Positions 10,436-19,990 are shown, counted from the stretch's first letter. The stretch: DNA of 48,190 nt from an uncultured Granulosicoccaceae bacterium (GCA_937951345.1 CALFCF010000005.1:1-48190); one strand, 5' to 3'. Program-made: numbers and translations. The notes: a model not told the origin generated them from the letters alone.

Positions 10436-11443
10436 TTACTGAGGCTCAACTGTCGACGCAGTGATAGCATCAATTTTTTGTTGTAAACGGGCAATCCTGA
10501 CAAGAACCACTTCAAGTTCATCGAGGTAAATGGATTGTGGCGAATTGCCTCGATTATCACGGATGGCATTAAATTCCTGCTCCAGCGACTGGCGTTGCTC
10601 CAACAACGCATTGACGCGTTTGTCGTTCTCAGTACCCGCCAGCGAACCGATACGTTTGAGCACCGTTGGCTCAGATCTGATTCCAGTCAAGCGGGCATGC
10701 TCCGTTGCAAGTTGTTGACGGTTTTCGTAATGATCGGCTACCGCCTGTACAGTGTAGTCGTATGCCTCGGTTATGCTCAGCTGTTCATCGTGATCACTAT
10801 CTGCAACCAGACCGGTCAATGCTTCTGTCCAGTACCGCGGGAATTGCACAACATTACTTTCGGCTCCGCTCTTGGTTGCAGTCACTAGAATTCTGTCATC
10901 GTGCTCCAACCATTGTGTTGCCGCACCACTGGCACTCGTTGCCAGAACCAGAAGCTGTGATACGCCATCAAGATGACTGAGTCGTTCGTTAAGATCGCGT
11001 GCGGTGATATCGGGGCCGGGCACGTTGAATTTGTAATCATCACCGTCGTAATTGCCATGTCCGAACAAGGCCAGAACAAATTGATGCTTACGTCCCAAGC
11101 CATCCTCCTGCTCCAGAAATTCGATGTGAGCATCCAGATAAGCGAGGATAGTTTCTCTGTCCGCGGCGTTCTCCAGCAATAAGTCCATCCGACCGGGATT
11201 GGCGGTTCCCGGTGCCGAGTCGTCAGAAACAGCAACAGTTGCTGCACCTGACAACGCGTTGCGTGTCTCGTTGGCTGCCGTCTCGAACATTTGGCGATAC
11301 TCACTGGTGCCGCCAAGACCAACAACAATCAAGCCGCTGACTCCGGCATAAACCGGCTGCAAACCGTAGCAGCCAACGACCAGAAGCAATTTCCAGCAAC
11401 GCAACATAACAGTCGATAGTTCTGCCGATGTATTACGTATCAT
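10436..11443 (-). CDS. Secreted caspase-like (C13/C14 fold) protein with Ser at the nucleophile position
   Basis: This 335-residue protein has an N-terminal signal segment (about 13-33, ending VYAG). The core resembles caspase/legumain-type peptidases. A beta strand leads to the His motif (ALFGHG, His129), followed by a DITARDLNERLSHL helix and a second strand ending ATSASGAA, where families normally carry Asp/Glu-Ala-Cys-x-Ser-Gly. Here the Cys position is Ser170. A later segment (RILVTATKSGAESN) and a DSDHDEQLSITEAYDY element also fit the family. The C-terminal 90 residues are a charged coiled coil. It may be a pseudo-protease or substrate-binding partner, or a Ser variant. Assignment rests on pattern recognition, not a search. 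It lies 25 bases after the large vWA gene, in the MoxR run. Confidence 0.68.
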   Translation of the reverse strand: MIRNTSAELSTVMLRCWKLLLVVGCYGLQPVYAGVSGLIVVGLGGTSEYRQMFETAANETRNALSGAATVAVSDDSAPGTANPGRMDLLLENAADRETILAYLDAHIEFLEQEDGLGRKHQFVLALFGHGNYDGDDYKFNVPGPDITARDLNERLSHLDGVSQLLVLATSASGAATQWLEHDDRILVTATKSGAESNVVQFPRYWTEALTGLVADSDHDEQLSITEAYDYTVQAVADHYENRQQLATEHARLTGIRSEPTVLKRIGSLAGTENDKRVNALLEQRQSLEQEFNAIRDNRGNSPQSIYLDELEVVLVRIARLQQKIDAITASTVEPQ

Positions 11444-11468
11444 AGCGAATCATTGCACTCATCAACGC

Positions 11469-13886
11469 CTATACGCGACCGGAACGCCAACGTACTAACC
11501 ATTCTAAAACTTTGAACAAAAGCACCAATAAGAATAGCAGCGGCATATTCCACAGTGGCAACTGACTGGTGCGCACTAACAGCGAATCGCTCGACGCAAT
11601 AAGCCCGGGCAAAGTTTCTATCTGATCAAGCTCAACGACAGCACCACCTGTGACACTGGCAATGCGCTCCAATAGCTGTTGATTGCGCCGCACCTGAAAG
11701 CTCTCCACGCGACCGTCCTCACGGTAGAACCAACGGGTTTCACTGATTTCCTCAGCATCTGAGTACGCCACATCGAGGCGATAGACACCCTCGCCGGAGG
11801 CACCTATTGACAGCTGATAACGCCCTGCCAGCGTGCGGTCTGCTACCGCTGAAACCGTTTGTCGCGTACCATCCGGCAGCGTCAGTGTGATTTGCGGTTG
11901 TTCAATCTGTGATGGCTGATATTGCGAATTGCGGGCATCAACAGTAACAACCACTTCATGCGTGTCGAGATACTCGTTCTGATCAAGTGACACGGAAAGT
12001 CGTGGCAACACCCCCTGCACCAGCTCATTCATTAACCCCTGCCAGAACAATTCATGGCGTTGGTCCTCGGATGGCAGACGCATCTGCCAACGCCATGTGC
12101 CGCTGGTGGCCAGCAAAAAACTCTTACCGCGCCCATATCGCTGCCACAGCAAAACCGGCAATTTTCTATTCGCGGCAACGCCACGTGTCTGCAGTAAAAC
12201 CGAGGCGCCTGACTTTATCTGACCCAAGTGATGGATGTCTGCCAATTCGGGCAGATCCTGCCAGCGTGTATCTGCTTCAGATGTTTGCGACGCAGCAGCC
12301 CTTTGCGCACCACTATTCCCGGCACCTTTAGTTTCGTTAAGGTGCAACCACTGAGCTTGTTTACCCAACAGAGATCGCTCAACACTCGAGCGCTGCCGCA
12401 CAAATCCGGGTTGTTGTCCTTCCAGCGTTGCAGGCAGTGCCTGGGCAACCTCTGTACGTCCCCACCCACCATCACCAAGCCCGCTTTTACCGGCTAGCAT
12501 AAGTAAAGTGCCGCCACGCTCGGATACAAATTCGCGAATCATGCGTTGCTGTTCACCCGACAGATAAGCTGCCTCCAGACTGCCTATTATCAGTGCGTCA
12601 TAGTCGAACAGTTCTTTGCGCGAAGTCGGGAAACCCTCGCGCAGTTCAGACTCATCTTTGACTCCCTGGCGGTAGAGTTTGTTGGTCGACGTGCGCAGCA
12701 GACTTACCAACTCAACACCGGGATGATTCTCCAGCGCACGACGGATAAATTTGTACTCCCAGCGCGGTTCCCCTTCTACATAAAGAACGCGCCCGGGGCT
12801 ATCGCTAAGTGCCACAACACGAGAGCGGGTGTTATTGTCCGGCAATGGATCAGAAATCAACGAACCATCATCAGCGATAAACGAGCTGTCCAACTCGACA
12901 GTCAGCTGAAGTAATCCTTCATCAGGTACAACGATATCGAGCGAATGCGACACACGTGTATTGCCCGCAGTCAACTGAATCTCGTCACGGCCTATAAGCT
13001 GATCACCGCTTCGCGCCCTCACCGTGGCTGATGCAGCTTGTATTCCGACAGGCAGATCATAGATTAACGACACGGTGATCGGAACGGTTGACGAGGGCGC
13101 AACCTTCGCCGGCAAATCGATACTGTCGAGCTCAAGATCACCGGGAAACCGTGTTTGACCCGCTGCAATCACGTAGACCGGTACACGCAACGTTGACAGT
13201 TCGTTCCACCAGTTGGTATCCCTGCCCCCGGTGTTGTGAGCTCCGTCTGTAACGACAATTACCGCCGCTTGCGATTCGTCACTCGCGTCTCGGGCGGTGT
13301 TGGTGAGGGCCGGCAACAACGCTGTACCAGCGCCAGCCGACGGCAATTCGTCAACAGACGGCAGAATTGTTGGGTTTTGGTCATCGCTGAACTGTCGGAG
13401 ATTAACGGTAAAACGATTCTCCAGTGATCCGATAAGATCTTTTTCATCTATTGCTTCGATAACACGCCCCAAACGGGATGACGGTAACAGCGACTGCAAC
13501 GATTGAGCATCTTCTGACTGTAACTCACCAGTACCGGACAGATCTGCAGGACCAGAACTACCGGACCCGTTGGTGTACATGCTCAGGCTGTTGTCCATAA
13601 GCAGTGTAATAGTGTTGTCACCGGGATCAGTATTTTTGACTTCTAACGCAGGCAACCACAGCATAAAAAGGACAATCGATACAGTCGACCACTGCATCAG
13701 GGATATCGCCACACGCTTTAACGGTTTAACTGATCGCGAAGACGCGCTTCTGCTCAACATCCACCAGATTAACGGCAATGCCAGAACTATCAACGCGACC
13801 AACAACCATGGTGACCAGCCCCGCATGAATATCCATTCAGACTGCGCAAAAAGATCGACAGGGTATTTGATCAGAAAATCAAGCAT
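11469..13886 (-). CDS. Membrane vWA protein with glutamine-amidotransferase-like domain
   Basis: This protein of about 805 residues starts with two membrane segments (about 27-46 and 67-82). A vWA domain follows with the metal motif DxSxS at about residues 98-102 (DNSLS). Beta-sandwich-like regions come next, then a class I amidotransferase-like segment (FDYDALIIGSLEAAYLSGEQQ and ERGGTLLMLAGKSGLGDGGWG) with no obvious catalytic Cys. The last 30 residues form a C-terminal membrane helix (LWNMPLLFLLVLLFKVLEWLV). This architecture is common next to BatA/MoxR/DUF58 genes in Proteobacteria, Bacteroidetes and planctomycetes. ATG at 13886 is preferred; TTG six bases upstream is also in frame. It is probably a periplasm-facing partner of MoxR. 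Confidence 0.84.
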   Translation of the reverse strand: MLDFLIKYPVDLFAQSEWIFMRGWSPWLLVALIVLALPLIWWMLSRSASSRSVKPLKRVAISLMQWSTVSIVLFMLWLPALEVKNTDPGDNTITLLMDNSLSMYTNGSGSSGPADLSGTGELQSEDAQSLQSLLPSSRLGRVIEAIDEKDLIGSLENRFTVNLRQFSDDQNPTILPSVDELPSAGAGTALLPALTNTARDASDESQAAVIVVTDGAHNTGGRDTNWWNELSTLRVPVYVIAAGQTRFPGDLELDSIDLPAKVAPSSTVPITVSLIYDLPVGIQAASATVRARSGDQLIGRDEIQLTAGNTRVSHSLDIVVPDEGLLQLTVELDSSFIADDGSLISDPLPDNNTRSRVVALSDSPGRVLYVEGEPRWEYKFIRRALENHPGVELVSLLRTSTNKLYRQGVKDESELREGFPTSRKELFDYDALIIGSLEAAYLSGEQQRMIREFVSERGGTLLMLAGKSGLGDGGWGRTEVAQALPATLEGQQPGFVRQRSSVERSLLGKQAQWLHLNETKGAGNSGAQRAAASQTSEADTRWQDLPELADIHHLGQIKSGASVLLQTRGVAANRKLPVLLWQRYGRGKSFLLATSGTWRWQMRLPSEDQRHELFWQGLMNELVQGVLPRLSVSLDQNEYLDTHEVVVTVDARNSQYQPSQIEQPQITLTLPDGTRQTVSAVADRTLAGRYQLSIGASGEGVYRLDVAYSDAEEISETRWFYREDGRVESFQVRRNQQLLERIASVTGGAVVELDQIETLPGLIASSDSLLVRTSQLPLWNMPLLFLLVLLFKVLEWLVRWRSGRV

Positions 13887-13966
13887 CAGCAATGGCAGGC
13901 TGCAGGGAAAAACAGCGGATCGACATTTGTCTTGAGCAGGTACATCAGCGAAATAACTCCACCAAT

Positions 13967-14971
13967 TTAATGTGTCATTGAATAAAGAACATAGTTAGTA
14001 CCGATACGATAAGCCAGCGATGAATACGATTGGGGGTACTGCGGATCATCCGCATGCTCCCACGCATCCCCTAAATCCATATTAAAATTAATCGCCACCA
14101 TCACCCGACGGTCATCGTCACGAATAAACCGCCAGCGCGGAACAGTACCACCGTATTCCCAGGTGCGGCTCGAAAGCCACGGTCGTATGCCTGGAATCTG
14201 CTGCGTCTCTCCGATGTCAAACAACACGGAATATACACCGACGCCGTTAATTGGCTCTTCAATTTCCCGATCCGGGAATACCTGTCGCATGACATACTCA
14301 AACTGATGCCACTGATCGATACCGTGAAAATCATCGACGATCAGAAATCCACCGCGTAAAAGGTATTCGCGTAATGTTTGCAACTCGTGGCTGGATAGAT
14401 TAAGTGACCCCACCTCTACAGCGTACAGCCACGGATAATCAAACACCGAATCGTCATCCAGTCGGATCAGCACCCCTTCCTGGTGTGTGTCGATTCGCGT
14501 CAATCGATCAAGTGCACGCGAAAAATGCCATTCAGCTTCAGGCCAATCTGCCTGCCAGCGAGGCCAGTCAGACCATGAGTTTATGCCTTCATAGACAAGC
14601 CGGGCGAAAGTAAATTCACTTTGATCATTTATACCGGAGACCATTTCGCCGCTTTGACGACCGCCCTCAGCGGTAGCGGAATTGCGCGTAGAGTTATCGT
14701 GGTGTGCAGATACTGAGAAGGAAGCCAGAGTGACCAGACAGATCAGCAATCGGCAGGAGTTAATAGTCCGATTGTGCCGGATTTCAGAGAGAGATCCGCA
14801 TAACCGAAAAGCACGAGTAAAAACAGCATGTAAAAACAGACACGGGCGATGGCGTTTGGTCCTGTTGCGGCGAGAGACCGCTTGCCTGTCACGCTGTGTT
14901 ATCAGCGGTAGCTGTGTGGGAGGTGGGCAGTTCAGGCTTGATCGCATTAAATCCGGTGCGTCAGTGGGCAT
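13967..14971 (-). CDS. DUF4159 domain protein
   Basis: This is 334 residues from ATG 14971. The DUF4159 region covers about 125-334: FTFARLVYEG, then a segment on the first residues of the Rossmann-like fold, LREYLLRGGFLIVDDFHG in the middle, and a C-terminal INFNMDLGDAWEHADDPQYP followed by RIGTNYVLYSMTH. DUF4159 proteins accompany MoxR/BatA clusters. A hydrophobic export-like segment (SCRLLICLVTLASFSVSA) occurs only at about residues 73-90. Either the true start is further in, at a non-ATG codon, or the protein has a long cytoplasmic leader. I found no better start. It is the first gene of the minus-strand run and lies 81 bases from the OmpA-like gene upstream of it. Confidence 0.8.
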   Translation of the reverse strand: MPTDAPDLMRSSLNCPPPTQLPLITQRDRQAVSRRNRTKRHRPCLFLHAVFTRAFRLCGSLSEIRHNRTINSCRLLICLVTLASFSVSAHHDNSTRNSATAEGGRQSGEMVSGINDQSEFTFARLVYEGINSWSDWPRWQADWPEAEWHFSRALDRLTRIDTHQEGVLIRLDDDSVFDYPWLYAVEVGSLNLSSHELQTLREYLLRGGFLIVDDFHGIDQWHQFEYVMRQVFPDREIEEPINGVGVYSVLFDIGETQQIPGIRPWLSSRTWEYGGTVPRWRFIRDDDRRVMVAINFNMDLGDAWEHADDPQYPQSYSSLAYRIGTNYVLYSMTH

Positions 14972-15052
14972 CCAGTGATACCCACATCATAACCGATCAA
15001 TTACAGGCTGCCACCTTCGAAACAAACAGTGGCTCTGTGTGCGAGACTGCCG

Positions 15053-16105
15053 TCAGGTCGCCTTGCGCTTGAGTTCTACAACAACACCGCGTCGCGGCAT
15101 TTTTTCATCAAAGTGGACCGGTGCCCAACAACCTTCGTCGAGCACACGGTTCACAGGGATGCCCTGTTCAACCAGGTACTGCCTGACGCGCTTCGAACGA
15201 CCAATAGCTAACAGTGCGTTACCGTTCTCAAGTGCAGTATTGCCATGTGAACAACCGATCACCGACAGAACATCAGTCTCAGGCTTGAATCTGTCAGCAA
15301 ATTGATTCAACTCTGACATTACGTCGTCTGACATGGCCAGCGAATCATTCGGGAATGCGAGAACCTGTTTGTATATACCCTTGTAACCGCGTGTGAATTT
15401 AGCAAAAGACGACACTCTGGTTTCATGCATGTTTTGACGCTCGATACCATCAAGATTCGATGGTAAATCCGGCGTAATCGTTTGCTGCTCGCCAACTGTA
15501 TTCACCTGCACCGCAGATGGTGTTACGGGGGTATGGCCACGGCTTAGCGGAATGTCCCGCTGTGACGCTGAAGTATCTGTCAGTGCCCCGAAAGAACCTG
15601 TCGAGGAGGATGCCACTGTCAAAGGTTCTGTAGCTCCATCTATCATGTCTGTTAATAACGCAGTGGCCGGGTAGATGCCGCTGCTGTCCTGCACATAGGT
15701 TCTGCTGAGCAGCAGACTACCTACCGACAAGCGGTAATCGTTACTGGCACCCTGCTGCGTTTGTCGTGCCGATACTTCGAATGCCACAGTTGGGGCGAGT
15801 TCATGCTTGACTCTGGCCAGCGAAAAACCGACACGTTGCAGTGCTTCGTGTAACGCTAAACCAAATTCGGCAGACGTCGGCGGGAAGTAAATTGCTTGAC
15901 CTGTACGTTCCGGATCAAGCATAGCCGCCAGGTTGGTTGCAAAATCAGCCGCAGCAATACTCGCCGGGCTTTCTGTTTTGCCGTGCGCTCCGTTGTTAAG
16001 AGCCGACTTTGTCGCTGCGCAGCCGGTGGCCAGCAGAGCGAGTAGAATTGCAGCTAGGTTGAGCGCTGAGAACAGGTGTGAGCGAACAGAGATAGACGAT
16101 TTCAT
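15053..16105 (-). CDS. OmpA-like C-terminal domain lipoprotein
   Basis: This 350-residue protein has a lipoprotein signal with lipobox LATGC (Cys29). The middle region is variable. Residues about 240-345 form an OmpA-like peptidoglycan-binding domain (MSELNQFADRFKP, VIGCSHGNTALENGNALLAIGRSKRVRQYLVEQGI, ending RRGVVVELKR). The domain is somewhat divergent: the usual Asp-x-x-Gly is replaced by SHGNTALENG. It probably tethers outer membrane and cell wall. It is on the same strand as the MoxR run, 81 bases upstream of the DUF4159 gene, so it may be the first gene of that transcript. Confidence 0.78.
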   Translation of the reverse strand: MKSSISVRSHLFSALNLAAILLALLATGCAATKSALNNGAHGKTESPASIAAADFATNLAAMLDPERTGQAIYFPPTSAEFGLALHEALQRVGFSLARVKHELAPTVAFEVSARQTQQGASNDYRLSVGSLLLSRTYVQDSSGIYPATALLTDMIDGATEPLTVASSSTGSFGALTDTSASQRDIPLSRGHTPVTPSAVQVNTVGEQQTITPDLPSNLDGIERQNMHETRVSSFAKFTRGYKGIYKQVLAFPNDSLAMSDDVMSELNQFADRFKPETDVLSVIGCSHGNTALENGNALLAIGRSKRVRQYLVEQGIPVNRVLDEGCWAPVHFDEKMPRRGVVVELKRKAT

Positions 16106-16548
16106 GCAAGATTTCCAACGGCAGACCCGAATGACCTGCCGCTCACGCTACGACTACGGCGAAGTGCAATGCAACGATAACTGCCGGTCCGGGCCTGAGA
16201 TTGTGCGCAATTTGGCGCTAATCGCCATGTTGTGAATTCCGTCAATGACGCAACTGGTTCGCTACTAGACTTTTCTCGTGCGCTTGGGTGCGTGTTGCTG
16301 TTGCGCCACACACTACTACCGATACGTCAACAATGGTCGCAATATTCGCCGAAATTAAGCCACATACTGCAAAAGCAGCATATACTCGACGAACAAGCAT
16401 TACGCTTATTACAAGTAGTTGCTCGCAGTCATATTTTTTAGATGTATCTACTACGACAGGATGGATTCTGGCAGATGTAACTCGAGCAGGTCATCGGGTC
16501 CGACCAGACAAGGGAACGGACAGATAATCGCACCACTGGAGATATACA
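16106..16548. other. Intergenic region between divergent OmpA-like and fadL genes
   Basis: This 443-base region must hold promoters for the two divergent genes. The only regulatory match I can support is the FadR-like site near its right end. No RNA gene, clear terminator or convincing ORF was seen. Confidence 0.6.
16493..16509 (+). promoter_or_regulatory. FadR-like operator upstream of fadL
   Basis: ATCGGGTCCGACCAGAC matches the E. coli fadBA FadR operator, as I recall it (ATCTGGTACGACCAGAT), at 14 of 17 positions. The second half-site GACCAGA is intact. It lies 40 bases before the fadL start, where a bound repressor would block transcription or initiation. FadR is known to control fadL in enteric bacteria and vibrios; whether this organism has FadR is not visible here. 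Confidence 0.5.
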
Positions 16549-17958
16549 TTGAGACCTTTCAGAAACTACCGGCGACGGCCAGTCGTCTCAGCCTTGGCGG
16601 CATCTTTCGCCCTTTGTGCCGGATCATTGAATACAGCAAACGCAGGCGGATTCGCACTCATTGAAATTGGTGCATCCGGTCTGGGTAACGCCTATGCCGG
16701 TGCGGCAGCGGTGGCAGCCGACACATCTACTGTGTGGTTCAACCCGGCTGGTATGCTCAATCTGGCACCACGTGAATTTTCAGCTGCCGCGCACGTGATT
16801 GCCACTGACGCGTCTTTTTCAAACCGCGGTACGACACTTAGTTCGCTGCTGGGCGGGTCTGAAATAAGCGGCCCTGCATCAGAGGACATCAGCCGCAACA
16901 CCGGGATCCCGAACATTTTCTATGTACAGCAATTCTCCGATGACCTGGCATTTGGATTTGGCTTTACCGTGCCGTTCGGTTCTGCCACAGAATATGATGA
17001 AGAGTGGGTGGGACGCTATAGCAGCGTCGAATCAGGGGTAACCGTTTTTGATTTGAACCCGACCGTGGCTTATCGGGTCAACGATCGATTATCCATCGGT
17101 GGTGGTATCAGCGTGCAAATTATGGAAGCAACGCTCAGTAGTGCTGTCGATAGCGGTGCGACGTGTCTCGGGCTTGCGGCGCAAGCGCCGACATTGTCTA
17201 CTGCAGACTGTATTAATGCGGGCCTTGCACCAGGCAATCTAGCCACTGATGGCTTTGCGGAAATTACCGGTGACAGTGTTGAGGCGACATTCAACCTATC
17301 AGCACTCTTTGAACCACGAGATGGCACACGATTCGGTGTTGCATATCGACACAGCGTTGACCACTCACTTGACGGCGATGCGGATTTTGACGTCAATCCA
17401 GCGCTCGCCGGCGTACTGCAAACCGCTCAGATTCCCCTTCTGATAGACGGTGGAGCCACAGCAGGTGCAGATTTACCCCCGCAGTTGATGTTTTCAGCAG
17501 CTCATCAATTGAATGATCGCGTGCAATTGCTGGCAGACGCTACCTGGACAGGCTGGAGTAGTCTGGAAGAAATACGGATCGTATTTGATAATCCGGCACA
17601 GCCTGATTCACCGACACCGCTACAGTGGGATGATGTCTGGCGGGTTTCTGCAGGCGTGAACTTCGCACTGAACGAACAATGGACACTGCGCGGTGGACTC
17701 GCGTTCGATCAGGAGCCCATCCCCAACGCAACGCTGCGATCTGCCCGTGTGCCACGCGATGACACCAGCTGGGTGTCTGTAGGCGCAGGCTACCGTTTCA
17801 GTAACACGATTTCCTTTGACTTTGGTCTGGCGTTGTTATCCATCGATGAGATACCGATTAATAACGATGTCCTCGATGCCACTGGTGGTTCAACGGTCCG
17901 CGGCTTGTTTGATACATCCGCAACCATAGTCAGCGCCCAGTTCAACTGGAATTTCTAG
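16549..17958 (+). CDS. fadL: FadL-family outer membrane long-chain fatty acid transporter
   Basis: This 469-residue protein has an Arg-rich signal peptide cleaved near residue 32 (NTANA). The mature N-terminus GGFALIEIGASGLGNAYAG corresponds to the FadL hatch region, followed by STVWFNPAGM. The rest is a beta-barrel ending in aromatic FNWNF, as expected for outer membrane insertion. The start is TTG at 16549, seven bases after GGAG; no ATG gives a complete signal peptide. It takes up long-chain fatty acids or other hydrophobic compounds. The lipase gene starts 13 bases downstream, so the two form an operon. A FadR-like operator lies just upstream. Confidence 0.9.
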   Translation: MRPFRNYRRRPVVSALAASFALCAGSLNTANAGGFALIEIGASGLGNAYAGAAAVAADTSTVWFNPAGMLNLAPREFSAAAHVIATDASFSNRGTTLSSLLGGSEISGPASEDISRNTGIPNIFYVQQFSDDLAFGFGFTVPFGSATEYDEEWVGRYSSVESGVTVFDLNPTVAYRVNDRLSIGGGISVQIMEATLSSAVDSGATCLGLAAQAPTLSTADCINAGLAPGNLATDGFAEITGDSVEATFNLSALFEPRDGTRFGVAYRHSVDHSLDGDADFDVNPALAGVLQTAQIPLLIDGGATAGADLPPQLMFSAAHQLNDRVQLLADATWTGWSSLEEIRIVFDNPAQPDSPTPLQWDDVWRVSAGVNFALNEQWTLRGGLAFDQEPIPNATLRSARVPRDDTSWVSVGAGYRFSNTISFDFGLALLSIDEIPINNDVLDATGGSTVRGLFDTSATIVSAQFNWNF

Positions 17959-17971
17959 CAGGAGACTCGCC

Positions 17972-19990
17972 ATGAAACTCAATACACACACAGGTTTATC
18001 GCGACGTATGACTGCTGTTAACAAGAACCGTTTCGGGCTCGCAGCAACCGCAGCTGGCATTGCGCTGATTGTCGGGTGTTCCAGTTCCAGTGATTTCGAC
18101 TTTGACAGCAGGCTTGAAGAGGCGACAGCGGCAGTCGCACCATCTGCTGCCTTCGATCCGGCCAATGCGGTTTTCCCGTTCCCGAACAACCTGCTTTTTG
18201 CGGGCACAGAAGATCGTACGCTGAACATACCGGTTGCAGATCCTACGGATCTTTCCAACCCGCAGGTCGCGCTGAATTCAGTCGACGGTTTTTCAACCAC
18301 CGAGGCAATCACGGCGCCATTTAATCAGCCACTGGATCCGGCATCTCTGATTGTCGGTGAAACTATCCACGTATTCGAAATTGCGGCCGACCCTCTGACA
18401 CTGGCACCGCAGGGAATCAACCGTGAACTGACCGCTCAGGAAATGATCGCGATACCGGCCGGCGACGGTACGACGCTCGCGCTGATTCCAACGCAGCCGT
18501 TGCCGGAAAGCACCAGCTTTATGGTGCTGGTCACTAATGGAGTCATGGATACGCAAGGGAGACCGGTAGGCCGCGCAGCTTTGTTCGATCTGGCGGTCGA
18601 GGAGACAGGTGATATTGATCCGCAAGGACCTGCCGGTGCGTTAATTCCGCTCGGGCAGCTGGCAGGCGGCTTGATACAGCTAGGTGCAGCAGCCGGCGTC
18701 GCTAGCGACAGCGTTGTGATGGCCTGGAACTTCACGACGCAATCGACCACACCGGTTCTGCAAGCGGTCAGAGCGTCGGCGGCGCCAAGCCAAATCGCAG
18801 TGCAGCCCACTGGTTTGTCGACTGCTGATGTCGGTGCAGTCGGTGCTGCTGATATTATGGTCGGCTTTATCGCCTTGCCCTATTACCTGCAAGCACCGAC
18901 TGCCGAGAATCCGCTGGGACCGGTCAACGGTTTCTGGACCGGTGCCGGTGGCAGCAACCTGACAGCGTTCAATCCGCAACCGGTTGCAAACAGCATGCAA
19001 AATGCACCGGTGATTATGACCGTGCCAAACGCGGCATCCAGTCAGACAATGCCCGCTGCCGGCTGGCCAATAGCGATATTCCAGCACGGTATAACGGCTA
19101 ACCGCAGTAATGTGATTGGCATTGCGGACTCCATGGCAGCTGCAGGCTTTGCAGTTATCGGAATTGATCTGCCGCTGCACGGCATAACCGACACCACATC
19201 GCCGCTGTATCAGCCCGGTATGGAGCGCACCTTTGATCTTGATTTGAGCAACAACACCAGTGGCGCGCCCGGCCCGGATGGTGAGATCGATGGGTCAGGT
19301 AGCCTGTTTGTGAATCTCACCAATCTTCAGAATGCGCGCGACAATCTACGTCAGGGTGTTGCTGATTTGTTCACCTTGAGTGCAAGCGTTGGCAGCCTGC
19401 CGATGATCGACGGCTCGCGCAAAGCATTCATTGGTCACTCACTGGGCGCCATTGTTGGCTCGACCGCGCTGGCATTCGATGATTCATTTTCCAGTGCAAC
19501 GCTCGCCAACGGTGGTAGCGGTATCGCACGACTGTTTGCCGGATCTCCGACATTTGGACCGACGGTTGTTGATGGTCTTGCCGCTGCCGGGATTGATCTT
19601 GCAAGCGCACAGGGACAGCAGTTTCTGAACGCAACGCAAACAGTCATTGACTCGGCCGATCCAGCCAATCATGCGGCCGCAACCGCTGCGAACGCGCCCA
19701 TACACCTGATTCAGGTACTGGGTGATCAGGTCATTACCGGAACCGTACCGGGTGCACCGTTTTCCGCGACGGAGCCGCACGCAAACCTGCTGGGATTACC
19801 TATCGTTTCTGCAACAACAAGCGGCAGCGGTTGGGTTCGGTTCACGGGAGGCACGCACAGCTCTGTACTTAACCCGGGCCCGGATATGGCTGTGACGGTC
19901 GAAATGCAGACACAGGTCGCAACGTTTGCGGCAAGCGCCGGTCAACTGTTGCAAATAAACGATGCCAGCCTGCTGGAAGCAGCTCCGTAG
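17972..19990 (+). CDS. volA: VolA-like outer membrane lipoprotein lipase/lysophospholipase
   Basis: This 672-residue protein has a lipoprotein signal ending LIVGC (Cys36), then Ser-rich SSSS typical of surface or outer membrane lipoproteins. The N-terminal half resembles the bacterial virulence factor lipase N-terminal family (FPFPNNLLF, DGFSTTEAI, PLDPASLIVGETIHVFE). The C-terminal half is an alpha/beta hydrolase: FQHGITANRSN oxyanion region, nucleophile motif GHSLG with Ser490, likely Asp in the LGDQVI segment (about 586) and His629 in GGTHSSVL. VolA of Vibrio cholerae is encoded with FadL and frees fatty acids from lysophosphatidylcholine for import; the same pairing is seen here. The ribosome site is AGGAG, eight bases before the ATG. 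Exact substrate preference is not known. Confidence 0.85.
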   Translation: MKLNTHTGLSRRMTAVNKNRFGLAATAAGIALIVGCSSSSDFDFDSRLEEATAAVAPSAAFDPANAVFPFPNNLLFAGTEDRTLNIPVADPTDLSNPQVALNSVDGFSTTEAITAPFNQPLDPASLIVGETIHVFEIAADPLTLAPQGINRELTAQEMIAIPAGDGTTLALIPTQPLPESTSFMVLVTNGVMDTQGRPVGRAALFDLAVEETGDIDPQGPAGALIPLGQLAGGLIQLGAAAGVASDSVVMAWNFTTQSTTPVLQAVRASAAPSQIAVQPTGLSTADVGAVGAADIMVGFIALPYYLQAPTAENPLGPVNGFWTGAGGSNLTAFNPQPVANSMQNAPVIMTVPNAASSQTMPAAGWPIAIFQHGITANRSNVIGIADSMAAAGFAVIGIDLPLHGITDTTSPLYQPGMERTFDLDLSNNTSGAPGPDGEIDGSGSLFVNLTNLQNARDNLRQGVADLFTLSASVGSLPMIDGSRKAFIGHSLGAIVGSTALAFDDSFSSATLANGGSGIARLFAGSPTFGPTVVDGLAAAGIDLASAQGQQFLNATQTVIDSADPANHAAATAANAPIHLIQVLGDQVITGTVPGAPFSATEPHANLLGLPIVSATTSGSGWVRFTGGTHSSVLNPGPDMAVTVEMQTQVATFAASAGQLLQINDASLLEAAP

